From: Bacteroidales bacterium | GTDB taxonomy: Bacteria > Bacteroidota > Bacteroidia > Bacteroidales > UBA932 | Direction of reading: 5' to 3' | DNA length: 22,443 nucleotides | Assembly (NCBI GenBank): GCA_004552115.1 | Contig: SFPH01000012.1 | Coordinates: forward strand, 1 to 22,443 | In this document: positions 9,114 to 16,851 of the stretch, piece by piece | How positions within the stretch are numbered: the stretch's first letter is position 1 | Layout of the letters: every line of letters begins with the position of its first letter | The notes under the pieces: model-generated | The model's input: the letters and a program-made list of their open reading frames with translations, nothing else | The model's database searches: none | What the model was told of the DNA's origin: nothing | Made by a program: the position numbers and the translations under genes

Positions 9114-10025
9114 ATGAAAAGAGAGACTAAGATCGGCGTTTTCGCCGCACTGGTATTGCTGTCAACATTCCTCATCATCAATTATCTGAGAGGTTCCGAC
9201 GTGTTTGACAAGGAAATCACCCTCATATCCCATTATCCGGAAATCGAGGGCCTCGAACCATCCAATCCGGTAATAATCAAGGGATACAAGGCCGGTTCCG
9301 TGTCCAGGGTGTCCTATAATCCAGAGACAGGGATGTTCGATGTCGCCATTTCCGTCCTCAAAAAGATCAGTATCCCGGAAGACTCGAAAATGATCATCCA
9401 CAGCGTTGACCTGATGGGAGGGAAGGGAATCCGGATTGACCTTGGCACATCATCCGTGATGGCCGGAAACAAGGATGAACTCCAGTCCGGCTATGCTCCG
9501 GATCTCGTAAGTTCCCTCACGAACCTTATCGGGCCGCTCATCGAGAAGCTTTCCGGAATGCTGGACAGCCTCGGCACGACTGCCGAAAACCTTAACCGGA
9601 TACTTCTAGCAGTGGATGAGAGCAAGGTGAAGTCCTCCATCGCCCATCTTGAGGGGACATTGTCCAATGTCGACAGATTCTCCGGAATGCTCGCCGGCAA
9701 TGCCGAATCGGTTGACAGCCTCATAGACAACCTGCAGGATGTATCGGCCAGGCTGGTCACCATCTGCGAAGGTGCGGACAGGGCAGTGGACAATGTCGGG
9801 AAAGTCGCCGAGAATCTCACCGAGGCCGACCTTCAGGGCCTGGTGGCTTCACTGAAGGCCCTTTCCGAAAGATTGAACAGTACCGAAGGCAGCATCGGCA
9901 GGCTCGTGAATGATCCGGAAGCCTATGATTCACTGAACAGCCTTCTCTCCGATGTTGACAGCCTTGTGAAAAGAATCGAGGCAGATCCGAAAAAATACCT
10001 GAAATTCAAGGTTTCACTTTTTTAA
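9114..10025 (+). CDS. mlaD: MlaD/MCE domain lipid-transport protein
   Basis: MCE proteins are periplasmic, inner-membrane-anchored components of ABC-type phospholipid transport between the membranes. This 303-residue protein has an N-terminal anchor (MKRETKIGVFAALVLLSTFL then INYLRG), a single MCE domain at about 35-115 (GLEPSNPVIIKGYKAGSVSRV and the MGGKGIRIDLG strand), and a long helical, heptad-like tail (about 130-290) that ends with KYLKFKVSLF. That layout is normal for Bacteroidota MlaD-family proteins. The gene lies 31 bases after the amidase stop and is probably co-transcribed with it. No mlaE or mlaF permease or ATPase gene follows; they would have to be elsewhere. The gene is intact. 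Confidence 0.88.
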   Translation: MKRETKIGVFAALVLLSTFLIINYLRGSDVFDKEITLISHYPEIEGLEPSNPVIIKGYKAGSVSRVSYNPETGMFDVAISVLKKISIPEDSKMIIHSVDLMGGKGIRIDLGTSSVMAGNKDELQSGYAPDLVSSLTNLIGPLIEKLSGMLDSLGTTAENLNRILLAVDESKVKSSIAHLEGTLSNVDRFSGMLAGNAESVDSLIDNLQDVSARLVTICEGADRAVDNVGKVAENLTEADLQGLVASLKALSERLNSTEGSIGRLVNDPEAYDSLNSLLSDVDSLVKRIEADPKKYLKFKVSLF

Positions 10026-10280
10026 ATGACATTACTTGTTAAAAACCTTATTTTTCATGTTTCAAATGTTGAAATTCAAGCATTAACGACAAACCATTAG
10101 TTTTTAATAATTCTAAATTGAAATACAGGCTGTAATATATTCAGGAGCAATTAGAGTTTTGTATTTTATTGAATTTCAGAGATTTACAAAATAAACGTTT
10201 TCCAAATTTCCAAACGGATAAATGTAAAATTTTTCAATAATACAATATCAAAATCATTTTTTTATAAAATATTTTTCCCC

Positions 10281-10288
10281 CATATTTG
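10281..10288 (+). promoter_or_regulatory. Candidate -7 element for dnaA leader
   Basis: CATATTTG differs from TAnnTTTG at one position and is followed by C, as many Bacteroidota -7 elements are. The expected -33 position holds TTTT rather than TTTG. Transcription from here would start at about 10291-10295, just at the foot of the following hairpin. Confidence 0.35.
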
Positions 10289-10292
10289 CAAA

Positions 10293-10335
10293 GCGTCGGA
10301 AGAAAAGGCTCGCCTGACATTCCGGTGCTTTTTTT
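10293..10335 (+). terminator. Hairpin plus T-run in front of dnaA (terminator or attenuator)
   Basis: GCGTCGGAA (10293-10301) pairs with TTCCGGTGC (10320-10328) over 9 pairs including two G-U pairs. An inner AGGC-TC-GCCT stem lies in the loop, and seven T residues follow at 10329-10335. This has the form of an intrinsic terminator. It lies 270 bases after mlaD and 65 bases before the dnaA start, so it may end transcripts from upstream or attenuate dnaA transcription. Confidence 0.6.
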
Positions 10336-10400
10336 CACTTTATCAATATTATTATTCAGAACTGGGACATAGTTCCGTAAAATGGCTTCAGGTATATAGA

Positions 10401-11748
10401 ATGCAGCAGGGTAGTCACATAGAGATTTGGAGAGAATGCAGCACCATCATTGAAAATGTTATCGGCGCACAGATGTTCGAGCGATGGTTCAAGCCGTTGA
10501 AGCCGCTCTCGCTGAAGGATTCGGTCCTCACCATCGAGGGATGCCAGGCTGATCTACAGGACAAGTCCGGTAAAGGTTCAGCCTCCGATGACATTCCCGG
10601 CGCAGAACTCCGCCGTACCGGAGAACAAGAGCATCTCCGTGAACACATATCCGGCAGGAGCAGCCCCCGGGCCGTTTGTCTTCCCCGGTCTCAGGAGGAT
10701 TCAGGTGAATCCGAGGCTCAATCCGGTTTACTGCTTCAGCAACCTTGTGAAGGGAGAGTGCAACAGGATGGGAATCACCGCCGGAGAAAGCATTTCATCG
10801 GCTCCCGGCAACACTCCTTTCAACCCTCTCTTCCTCTTCGGAGGGCCGGGTCTCGGCAAGACCCATCTCGCCCAGGCCATAGGAATTTCCATAAAGGAGA
10901 AATATCCTGAGCTCGTGGTGCTTTATGTCACCGGCAACGAGTTCAAGACCCAGTATATGGACGCCGTGAATGTCAGGAACAAGCTGACCGACTTCCTGGC
11001 CTTCTACATGAAGATTGACGTGCTGATCGTGGACGATATCCAGGACCTTATCGGTCCGGGTTCGCAGGGAGCGTTCTTCAACGTCTTCAATCATCTGCAC
11101 GAGAACGGCAAGCAGCTGATATTCACCTCCGACCGTTCGCCGGCTGACCTCCGCAACTTCGAGGAGAGACTGCTCTCCCGCCTCAAGTGGGGACTTTCGG
11201 TAGAGCTTCAGAAGCCATCCTACACGACCCGTCTGGAAATGCTCAAGGCGCGCAGTTTCAGGGAGGGAGTCAATGTCAGGAAAGATGTTCTCGAATATCT
11301 TGCGACCCGCATAAAATCCAATTTCAGGGAGCTGGAAGGGGCACTGATATCTCTCATTGCACATGCGACTCTGATTCACAAGGAGATAACCGTGGAGCTG
11401 GCCGAGAAGGTGACCGGCAAGATTGTAGGGGAGGAGAAGAACGACCTGACTCTCGACAAGGTGCAGAAGACAGTCTGCGACTTCTGCGACTACTTCAACA
11501 TCACAAGGGAAGTCCTCATTTCCAAGTCGAGAAAGCGTAATATAGTACAGGCCCGGCAGATAGCAATGTATATGAGCCGGAATCTGATGGGATGCTCGCT
11601 TTCCGCCATCGGAGCCGAGATGGGAGGCAAGGACCACGCCACAGTGCTTCACGCCTGCATGACAGTGTCGGACCTGATGGAGACAGACAAGTCATTCAAA
11701 CAATATGTGACTGATATCCAGTCACTTCTGCAGACTGCCGGCCGCTAA
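10401..11748 (+). pseudogene. dnaA: Chromosomal replication initiator DnaA, with internal deletion and frame change near 10540
   Basis: DnaA is the AAA+ protein that opens the replication origin. The ATG at 10401 begins domain I (HIEIWRECSTIIENVIGAQMFERWF then KPLKPLSLKDSVLTIE, residues 1-46). The frame then runs into an unrelated sequence. From about 10540 the +1 frame resumes with DARLIYR-like residues and continues intact: linker, LNPVYCFSNLVKG, P-loop GGPGLGKTHLA (about 10837-10869), Walker B VLIVDDIQ, the sensor region FTSDRSPADL, the basic SKSRKRNIVQARQIAMYMSR and the DNA-recognition GGKDHATVLHACMT signature, ending LLQTAGR. Compared with Bacteroidales DnaA, about 30 residues of domain I (the segment beginning VPS-FFYEYLE in relatives) are missing; domains III and IV look complete. 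As written, translation could not give a functional protein, and dnaA is essential, so artefact or strain mixture should be considered first. Confidence 0.9.
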
Positions 11749-11757
11749 GCCGGCTTT
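11737..11757 (+). terminator. Short GC hairpin overlapping the dnaA stop codon
   Basis: Two copies of the self-complementary GCCGGC (11737-11742 and 11749-11754) flank a 6-base loop that includes the dnaA TAA, followed by TTTCT. It could be a weak intrinsic terminator between dnaA and pepD, or chance in a G/C-rich end. Confidence 0.4.
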
Positions 11758-11795
11758 CTGTGCATTTACCGGAAACATATTCAATCACAAAAGAT

Positions 11796-13113
11796 ATGGA
11801 CTCACAATCAGTACTCGAGATTTTCAAGGAAATCACCAGAATTCCACGTGAATCAGGTCACGAGGAGAAGATGACCGCTTTTCTGCAGAAGTTCGCCGCC
11901 GACCGCGGTCTGGACTGCAGGACGGACGCCACAGGCAATGTCGTAATAACCCGCGAGGCTGCTCCGGGCAAGGAGAATGTGCCTGCAATAGTGCTTCAGA
12001 GCCATCAGGACATGGTTTGCGAGAAGAATTCCGGCTGTGACCACGATTTCGCCAGGGATCCGATCAGCTATGTGATTGAGGACGGCTGGATGATTGCAAA
12101 GGATACCACTCTCGGCTGCCTCACTGGCGCTTCTTGACAGCGACATCCCTACCGGCAAGCTGGAATGCCTCTTCACCATATCCGAGGAAACCGGTATGGA
12201 TGGTGCAAATGCCATTGAATCAGGACTTTTCACAGCCAAGACTCTCATCAACCTGGATTCCGAGGACGAAGGCCAGCTTTTCGTCGGCTGTGCGGGAGGC
12301 GTGGACACCACTGCCGTCTTCAAATATGTTGAAGAGGGGATCGACCCTTCTCTCGCCGCATTGAAGCTCAGGGTTTTCAATGCAATCGGAGGCCACAGTG
12401 GAGACGATATCAACAAGGAGAGGGCCAATACCGTGCAGATTCTTGCCCGCTTCCTTTACGGCGAGTATTCCGGCGGATACAGGCTGGTTTCGTTCAATGG
12501 GAAATTCGCAGCAGATGTGAAAGCGGAATACCACAGGACCGATCCTGACATATCCTTCGAATGCATCCGGACCGAGAATCCGGGCAAGGCTGTCGATAAG
12601 GACACCGCAAGGCGCTTCATTTTCGCATTGACTGCTGTAAATCACGGAGTTCTGACAATGAGTCAGGACATCGCAGGACTTGTGGAGACATCCACGAACC
12701 TCGCTGCGGTATTCATGAACGTTCCGGGAGAAATAAAGGTTACCACCAGCCAGAGAAGTTCAACGGATTCAGCCAAGAAGTTCATGGCTGACAAGGTGGA
12801 GGCAGCCTTCCTCCTTGCCGGCGCCGAGGTTTCGCATTCAGACCCTTATCCGGGCTGGACGCCGAACATGGACTCGCATATCCTCGACGTTACAGTGGCT
12901 TCCTACAGGAAACTTTTCGGAGTCGAGCCTGAAGTGAAGGCCATTCACGCAGGTCTGGAATGCGGTCTCTTCCTTACCAAGTTCCCTGATCTCGATATGA
13001 TTTCATTCGGCCCTACCCTCAGGGGAGTTCACGCTCCGGGTGAAAAGCTGGATCTTGCATCCAATGAGAAATTTGTCAGACTTCTGGTGGACGTAGTATC
13101 GAATTTCCAATGA
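11796..13113 (+). pseudogene. pepD: Aminoacyl-histidine dipeptidase (PepD, M20 family), with two apparent deletions
   Basis: PepD is a cytosolic dinuclear zinc dipeptidase (Xaa-His dipeptidase). The ATG at 11796 starts MDSQSVLEIFKEITRIPRES; the metal motif SHQDMV (His70, Asp72) and AKDTTLG follow. There the usual ADNGIGV segment, which carries the bridging aspartate, is absent and the frame shifts by +1 at about 12115; about 23 bases would restore it. The +1 frame resumes AASLALLDSD and ECLFTISEETGMDGA (catalytic Glu pair), DSEDEG, GGHSGDDI and the C-terminal HAGLECGLF zinc-ligand motif. A second loss, in frame, lies at about 12500: FNGK joins directly to FAADVKAEYH, and the conserved NAIPREA region of roughly 30-35 residues is missing. 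With both segments restored the length would approach the usual 480-485 residues. The upstream ATG-like extension from 11760 is unlikely. The stop overlaps the rpe start (ATGA). Confidence 0.87.
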
Positions 13114-13629
13114 TAAAGATAGCTCCATCAATGCTTTCCGCCGATTTCCTGCATCTTGCAGAGGATGTGGAAATGGTGAATGACAATGCCGACATCTTCC
13201 ATCTCGACATAATGGACGGCGTCCTGGTTCCGAATCTGTCCTACGGTTTCCCTGTGGTGGAGGCCATTGCCGGGATGGCCAGGAAGCCCATGGACGTCCA
13301 TCTGATGATAGTCGAGCCGTACAAGTACATTGAAAGGTTCGCCAAGACCGGCGCCATATCTGGAAAAGGCGGATTTCATTCTGATAATGTCGGTATTCGC
13401 CGGCTTCGGCGGGCAGAAGTTCATCGGAACGACTTATGACAGGGTGAAGGCTCTCAAGGCCGAGATAGACCGGAGGGGCCTGGACTGCGAAATCGAAGTG
13501 GACGGGGGAGTGTCGCCATCCAATGCTGCCGCCCTCGCCGCTGCCGGAGCCGGAATCCTGGTCGCCGGGAGTTCAGTGTTCAAGGCCCATGACCCGGCCG
13601 GTGCCATTCGCCTTATGAGAGGTCCGTGA
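13110..13629 (+). pseudogene. rpe: Ribulose-phosphate 3-epimerase, central segment missing
   Basis: Rpe interconverts ribulose-5-phosphate and xylulose-5-phosphate in the pentose phosphate pathway. The ATG at 13110 overlaps the pepD stop in ATGA, suggesting translational coupling. The first 82 residues are normal: IAPSMLSADFLHLAEDVEM, HLDIMDG (His31, Asp33), PMDVHLMI (His64) and ERFAKTGA. At about 13353 the sequence jumps in the +1 frame to YLEKADFILIMSVFAGFGGQ, then IEVDGGV (catalytic Asp) and GAGILVAGSSVFKA, ending MRGP. About 43-45 residues of the barrel, including the HYEA and NPHTP-type region of relatives, are absent, a loss of about 130 bases. The product would be non-functional as written. 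The last 17 bases overlap the end of the opposite-strand birA, which is also unusual. Confidence 0.87.
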
Positions 13630-14281
13630 ATTCCTCGCCGGTGACGTTGTCACGATAAGGGAAGGGCTTGTCCTTTCTGTAGAGAATGTCCAGATAGTCA
13701 TTCCTCATCTCAGCCCTGCCCTCGGTGGTCAGTGACATTTCAAGTCTCATGAGAAAGAAAGGCAGAAAATCTTCGAGAGCCTCCTTAGGGCCGATTTCCT
13801 TCCCGGTGGCGATGGCCAGGGATGTCGGATTGGCCAGCTCGGCAGGGAAGTCCCTCTGGTTCAGATTGATGCCTATCCCCACTATGGAGGTGGCCACCTC
13901 ATCTCCCCGCAGCGAATTCTCAATCAGCATCCCGCAGATCTTCCGGTCACGGACATATATGTCGTTCGGCCACTTGATTCTGACATCAGCCCCCTTGTCC
14001 GAGAGAAAATCCGCCACGGACAGTGCAGCAACCTCTGTAAGGACGAACTGGTCCATTGCCCTGACATTGCCTGTCAATGAGTTACCGAAGCGAAGCACTA
14101 TGGAGAAAGTCAGATTCTCGCCGGTAGCGCTATGCCATTTGTTTCCCCTCTGTCCGCGGCCGGCTGTCTGGTAAAGTGCTGCGAACACTGACATTTTGTC
14201 AATGACGGACATTTCCCTGGATGCCCACGAATTGGTAGAATCTACCACTTCTGCCCACGTAATTGGTATTTCCGCTTTCAT
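13613..14281 (-). CDS. birA: Biotin-[acetyl-CoA-carboxylase] ligase BirA, C-terminally truncated
   Basis: BirA attaches biotin to the biotin carrier protein of acyl-CoA carboxylases. From the ATG at 14281 there are 222 residues and no N-terminal DNA-binding domain, as is normal for Bacteroidota. Visible motifs are EVVDSTNSWA, the biotinyl-AMP loop TAGRGQRGNKWHS, NLTFSIVL, the substrate lysine motif IKWPNDIYVRDRKICGMLIE and IVGIGINLNQ. The protein stops at VTGEEFTDLS, exactly where homologues begin the small C-terminal beta domain (about 40-45 more residues, usually ending in a FKEV-like strand). The stop lies inside the 3' end of rpe. A deletion that joined the two gene ends would explain both facts. 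An upstream ATG at 14311 would give a nearly leaderless start and ten non-homologous residues, so 14281 is preferred. Confidence 0.88.
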   Translation of the reverse strand: MKAEIPITWAEVVDSTNSWASREMSVIDKMSVFAALYQTAGRGQRGNKWHSATGENLTFSIVLRFGNSLTGNVRAMDQFVLTEVAALSVADFLSDKGADVRIKWPNDIYVRDRKICGMLIENSLRGDEVATSIVGIGINLNQRDFPAELANPTSLAIATGKEIGPKEALEDFLPFFLMRLEMSLTTEGRAEMRNDYLDILYRKDKPFPYRDNVTGEEFTDLS

Positions 14282-14306
14282 TGGACTGATTTTTGTTTTA
14301 TATTTG
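14276..14306 (+). promoter_or_regulatory. Promoter for rsfS-ftsH-cdsA
   Basis: TTTC (14276-14279), a 19-base spacer and TATATTTG (14299-14306) match the phylum consensus with one change in the -33 element. The predicted transcript start is near 14313, 40 bases before the rsfS ATG. Confidence 0.6.
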
Positions 14307-14318
14307 CACATTTGAACA

Positions 14319-14352
14319 CAAATTTAGAATCATTTATTGAAAACTTATCAAA
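14319..14352 (-). promoter_or_regulatory. Candidate promoter for birA
   Basis: On the minus strand TAAATTTG (14326-14319) matches TAnnTTTG. A TTTG (14352-14349) lies 22 bases upstream, slightly farther than usual. The predicted start, near 14312, gives a leader of about 30 bases to the ATG at 14281. It faces the rsfS -7 element across 12 bases. Confidence 0.45.
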
Positions 14353-14820
14353 ATGGAAAATAAAATACTTGAAGTCATAACTGACGCAATGCTTGAGAAG
14401 AAGGCGAAGAATGTGGTTTCCCTTGACCTCAGGCCTGTCGGAACGGCCATCACTGATTATTTCGTGGTCTGCAATGCGGATTCCACGACTGCGGTGGCGG
14501 CAATTGCCGACAATATTCTCGGAAGGATGCAGGAGAAGCTCGGAAAGAAGGTGCTCCGCATGCAGGGACTTGAGAATGATTTCTGGATAATACTGGATTA
14601 CGGGGATGCAGTCGTGCACGTATTCCTCACGGAGTACAGGGATTTCTACAGGCTCGAGGATCTGTGGGCCGATTCGCCGCGCAAGGAATACACTGACGAG
14701 CCGGCACCTGCCGCAGAGGGTTCCAGAGTAAAGACCAAGGCTTCCTCAAAGGTCAGGGCATCGGCCCGCAGGATCAGCAGGCGCGAGGAAAAAGCTGCTG
14801 GAAAGGCTTCAGAAAAGTAA
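14353..14820 (+). CDS. rsfS: Ribosomal silencing factor RsfS (Iojap family)
   Basis: RsfS binds ribosomal protein uL14 and blocks joining of the ribosomal subunits when nutrients are low. The 155-residue protein has the full Oligomerisation/Iojap domain in residues 1-115: KKAKNVVSLDLRPVGTAITDYFVVCNADSTTAV, then WIILDYGDAVVHVFLTEYRDFY and RLEDLWAD. The last 40 residues (about 116-155) are a basic, low-complexity Lys/Arg/Ala/Ser tail that extends the usual domain. The gene has a good promoter at 14276-14306 and lies 6 bases before ftsH, the standard rsfS-ftsH-cdsA arrangement of Bacteroidota. It appears intact. Confidence 0.92.
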   Translation: MENKILEVITDAMLEKKAKNVVSLDLRPVGTAITDYFVVCNADSTTAVAAIADNILGRMQEKLGKKVLRMQGLENDFWIILDYGDAVVHVFLTEYRDFYRLEDLWADSPRKEYTDEPAPAAEGSRVKTKASSKVRASARRISRREEKAAGKASEK

Positions 14821-14826
14821 TATCCG

Positions 14827-16818
14827 ATGGCAAACAAGAACGAAAACAAGCCGAAGATTGTCACTGTCAATCTCGGAATATCGTGGCTCTACCTCCTGAT
14901 AATAGCCGGGATAATCTGGCTGCTGTTCAGCAATTCGGGGACAAAGCCGCAGAAGATAGAGTGGGCTGAGGTCGAGACCATGATCCAGGCCGGAGACGTC
15001 AAGGACATCGTCTTCGTGCGCAATGATTTCAAGGGCGAGATAAGCATACGCCCCGACAGGCTCGAGAAATATGCGGAAAAGTTCAATGGCAAGGTTCCGA
15101 ATTCCTCCCCTCATTTCTGGTTCTATGTCTCTTCCAAGTTCGATCCGGAGAAGGAATTCGGCCGGCTCAATGCGGAATTGCCGGATGGCTCACATTTCAA
15201 GGTGATCCTCGAGAACAATGACAATATGTGGGGCCAGATTCTGAACTGGTTCCTTTTCCCGGTCCTCCTCATTCTGATGTGGGTATTCATGTTCAGGGGA
15301 TTCAACCGGAACATGGGAGGCGGCCCGGGCGGCCAGGGAGGCATCTTCAATGTGGGCAAGTCCACCGGCAAGCTTGCGGACAAGAATATGGTCAAGGTCA
15401 CATTCAAGGACGTGGCCGGACTCTACGGCGCGAAGGAGGAGGTGATGGAAATCGTCGACTTCCTCAAGAATCCAAGGAAATACACCGCCCTGGGAGGCAA
15501 GATTCCGAAGGGAGCCCTGCTCGTAGGCCCTCCGGGTACCGGCAAGACGTTGCTGGCCAAGGCTGTGGCAGGCGAGGCCAACGTACCGTTCTTCAGCATT
15601 TCCGGCTCCGATTTCGTGGAAATGTTCGTGGGCGTGGGAGCCTCCAGGGTGAGGGATCTTTTCCGCCAGGCCAAGGAGAAGGCGCCGTGCATCGTCTTCA
15701 TAGACGAGATTGACGCGGTCGGCAGGGCGAGAGGCAAGAATGTCGGATTCTCTTCCAATGATGAGAGGGAAAACACTCTCAACCAGCTTCTTACGGAGAT
15801 GGACGGTTTCGATACCAATTCCGGTGTCATAATCCTTGCGGCCACCAACAGGGCCGACATACTCGACAAGGCCCTCCTCCGCGCGGGAAGGTTCGACAGG
15901 CAGATTCACGTCGATCTCCCTGAACTTAAGGAGAGATGCGAGATTTTCAAGGTTCATATCAAGGATCTCAAGCTGGAGCCTGACTTCGATGTCGACTTCA
16001 TGGCAAAGCATACTCCGGGATTCTCCGGGGCAGATATCGCCAATGTCTGCAATGAGGCTGCCCTCACCGCGGCGAGGAAGAACAAGACCGCGATCGACAG
16101 GCAGGACTTCCTCGATGCTGTGGACAGGATCATCGGCGGACTGGAAAGGAAGGCTTCCATCATAACCCCGGCGGAGAAGCGCTCCATTGCCCATCACGAG
16201 GCCGGCCATGCGACTGTAAGCTGGCTCCTGCCTTATGCCAATCCTCTTTTCAAGGTCACCCTTATTCCGAGGGGACAGGCTCTCGGTGCCGCCTGGTACC
16301 TGCCGGAGGAGAGGAAACTCTGGACCAGGGCCCAGATGACTGACGAGATGTGCTCCCTGATAGGAGGCCGCGTTGCCGAGGAAATCGTGAACGGGGAACC
16401 TTCCACAGGCGCACAGAACGATCTCGAACGCCTGACACAGATGGCCTACGGCATGGTCAAGTATTATGGAATGAGCGAAAAGGTGGGTACATTGTCCTTC
16501 TACGACTCCACAGGAGCCAGGGGATATGACCTCACCAAGCCTTACAGCGAAAAGACAGCGGAACTTATCGACGAGGAGGTCAAGGAGATTGTGAAGAACA
16601 TTCACGACCGTACCAGGGCCATTCTCGAAGAGCATAAGGAAGGATTCCTGAAGATGGCGGCCCTCCTCCTGGAGAAGGAAGTCATCTTCGCAGAAGACGT
16701 GGAAGCCATTCTGGGCCCTAAGGTCAAGCCTGAGGAAGAAAAGGCGGAGACTCCTGATTCTCAGGAAACTGAGCCTGAAACGCCGACCGATGGCGCAGCC
16801 TCCCCGGAGGTGCAGTAG
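14827..16818 (+). CDS. ftsH: ATP-dependent zinc metalloprotease FtsH
   Basis: FtsH is the hexameric inner-membrane AAA+ protease that degrades damaged membrane proteins and regulatory proteins. The 663-residue protein has two membrane spans (about 18-34 and 138-156) flanking a periplasmic FtsH_ext domain, a glycine-rich linker (164-172), Walker A GPPGTGKT (234-241), Walker B FIDEID (291-296), the second region of homology [22 protein letters not shown] (about 338-359) and the zinc motif HEAGH (457-461) with the distal Asp532 in [10 protein letters not shown]. The C-terminus is an acidic Glu/Pro/Thr tail. The length and all motifs are normal. It is the second gene of the rsfS-ftsH-cdsA unit. 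Confidence 0.97.
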   Translation: MANKNENKPKIVTVNLGISWLYLLIIAGIIWLLFSNSGTKPQKIEWAEVETMIQAGDVKDIVFVRNDFKGEISIRPDRLEKYAEKFNGKVPNSSPHFWFYVSSKFDPEKEFGRLNAELPDGSHFKVILENNDNMWGQILNWFLFPVLLILMWVFMFRGFNRNMGGGPGGQGGIFNVGKSTGKLADKNMVKVTFKDVAGLYGAKEEVMEIVDFLKNPRKYTALGGKIPKGALLVGPPGTGKTLLAKAVAGEANVPFFSISGSDFVEMFVGVGASRVRDLFRQAKEKAPCIVFIDEIDAVGRARGKNVGFSSNDERENTLNQLLTEMDGFDTNSGVIILAATNRADILDKALLRAGRFDRQIHVDLPELKERCEIFKVHIKDLKLEPDFDVDFMAKHTPGFSGADIANVCNEAALTAARKNKTAIDRQDFLDAVDRIIGGLERKASIITPAEKRSIAHHEAGHATVSWLLPYANPLFKVTLIPRGQALGAAWYLPEERKLWTRAQMTDEMCSLIGGRVAEEIVNGEPSTGAQNDLERLTQMAYGMVKYYGMSEKVGTLSFYDSTGARGYDLTKPYSEKTAELIDEEVKEIVKNIHDRTRAILEEHKEGFLKMAALLLEKEVIFAEDVEAILGPKVKPEEEKAETPDSQETEPETPTDGAASPEVQ

Positions 16819-16851
16819 GCCCTGAACGTGTATTCCTAAAACCAAGAACCA

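Larger units (their letters stand above)
10026..10400. other. 375-bp A/T-rich intergenic region upstream of dnaA
   Basis: No gene is apparent. The region is far richer in A and T than the flanking coding DNA, has many A and T runs, and contains two of three copies of the 10-mer TGAAATTCAA (10070-10079, and inverted at 10169-10178; the first is at 10000-10009 in the end of mlaD). A one-mismatch DnaA-box-like TTATTCAGA lies at 10352-10360, but no cluster of DnaA boxes is visible. The right part holds a candidate promoter and a hairpin with a T-run. It is a possible replication origin or a long regulatory leader for dnaA; neither is proven. Confidence 0.6.

Noticed and set aside
7988..9181. 397-codon minus-strand frame opposite the amidase
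   Set aside because: It is antisense to a gene with clear zinc-ligand motifs and shows no protein-like features.
10352..10360. DnaA-box-like TTATTCAGA
   Set aside because: It is a single site with a mismatch to the consensus in A/T-rich DNA, which is not enough to call an origin.
3900..13360. Programmed +1 frameshifting as a common mechanism in rho, dnaA, pepD and rpe
   Set aside because: Conserved residues are missing at every junction, so skipping one base would not restore the protein. No shared slippery sequence is visible, and pepD has an additional in-frame loss.
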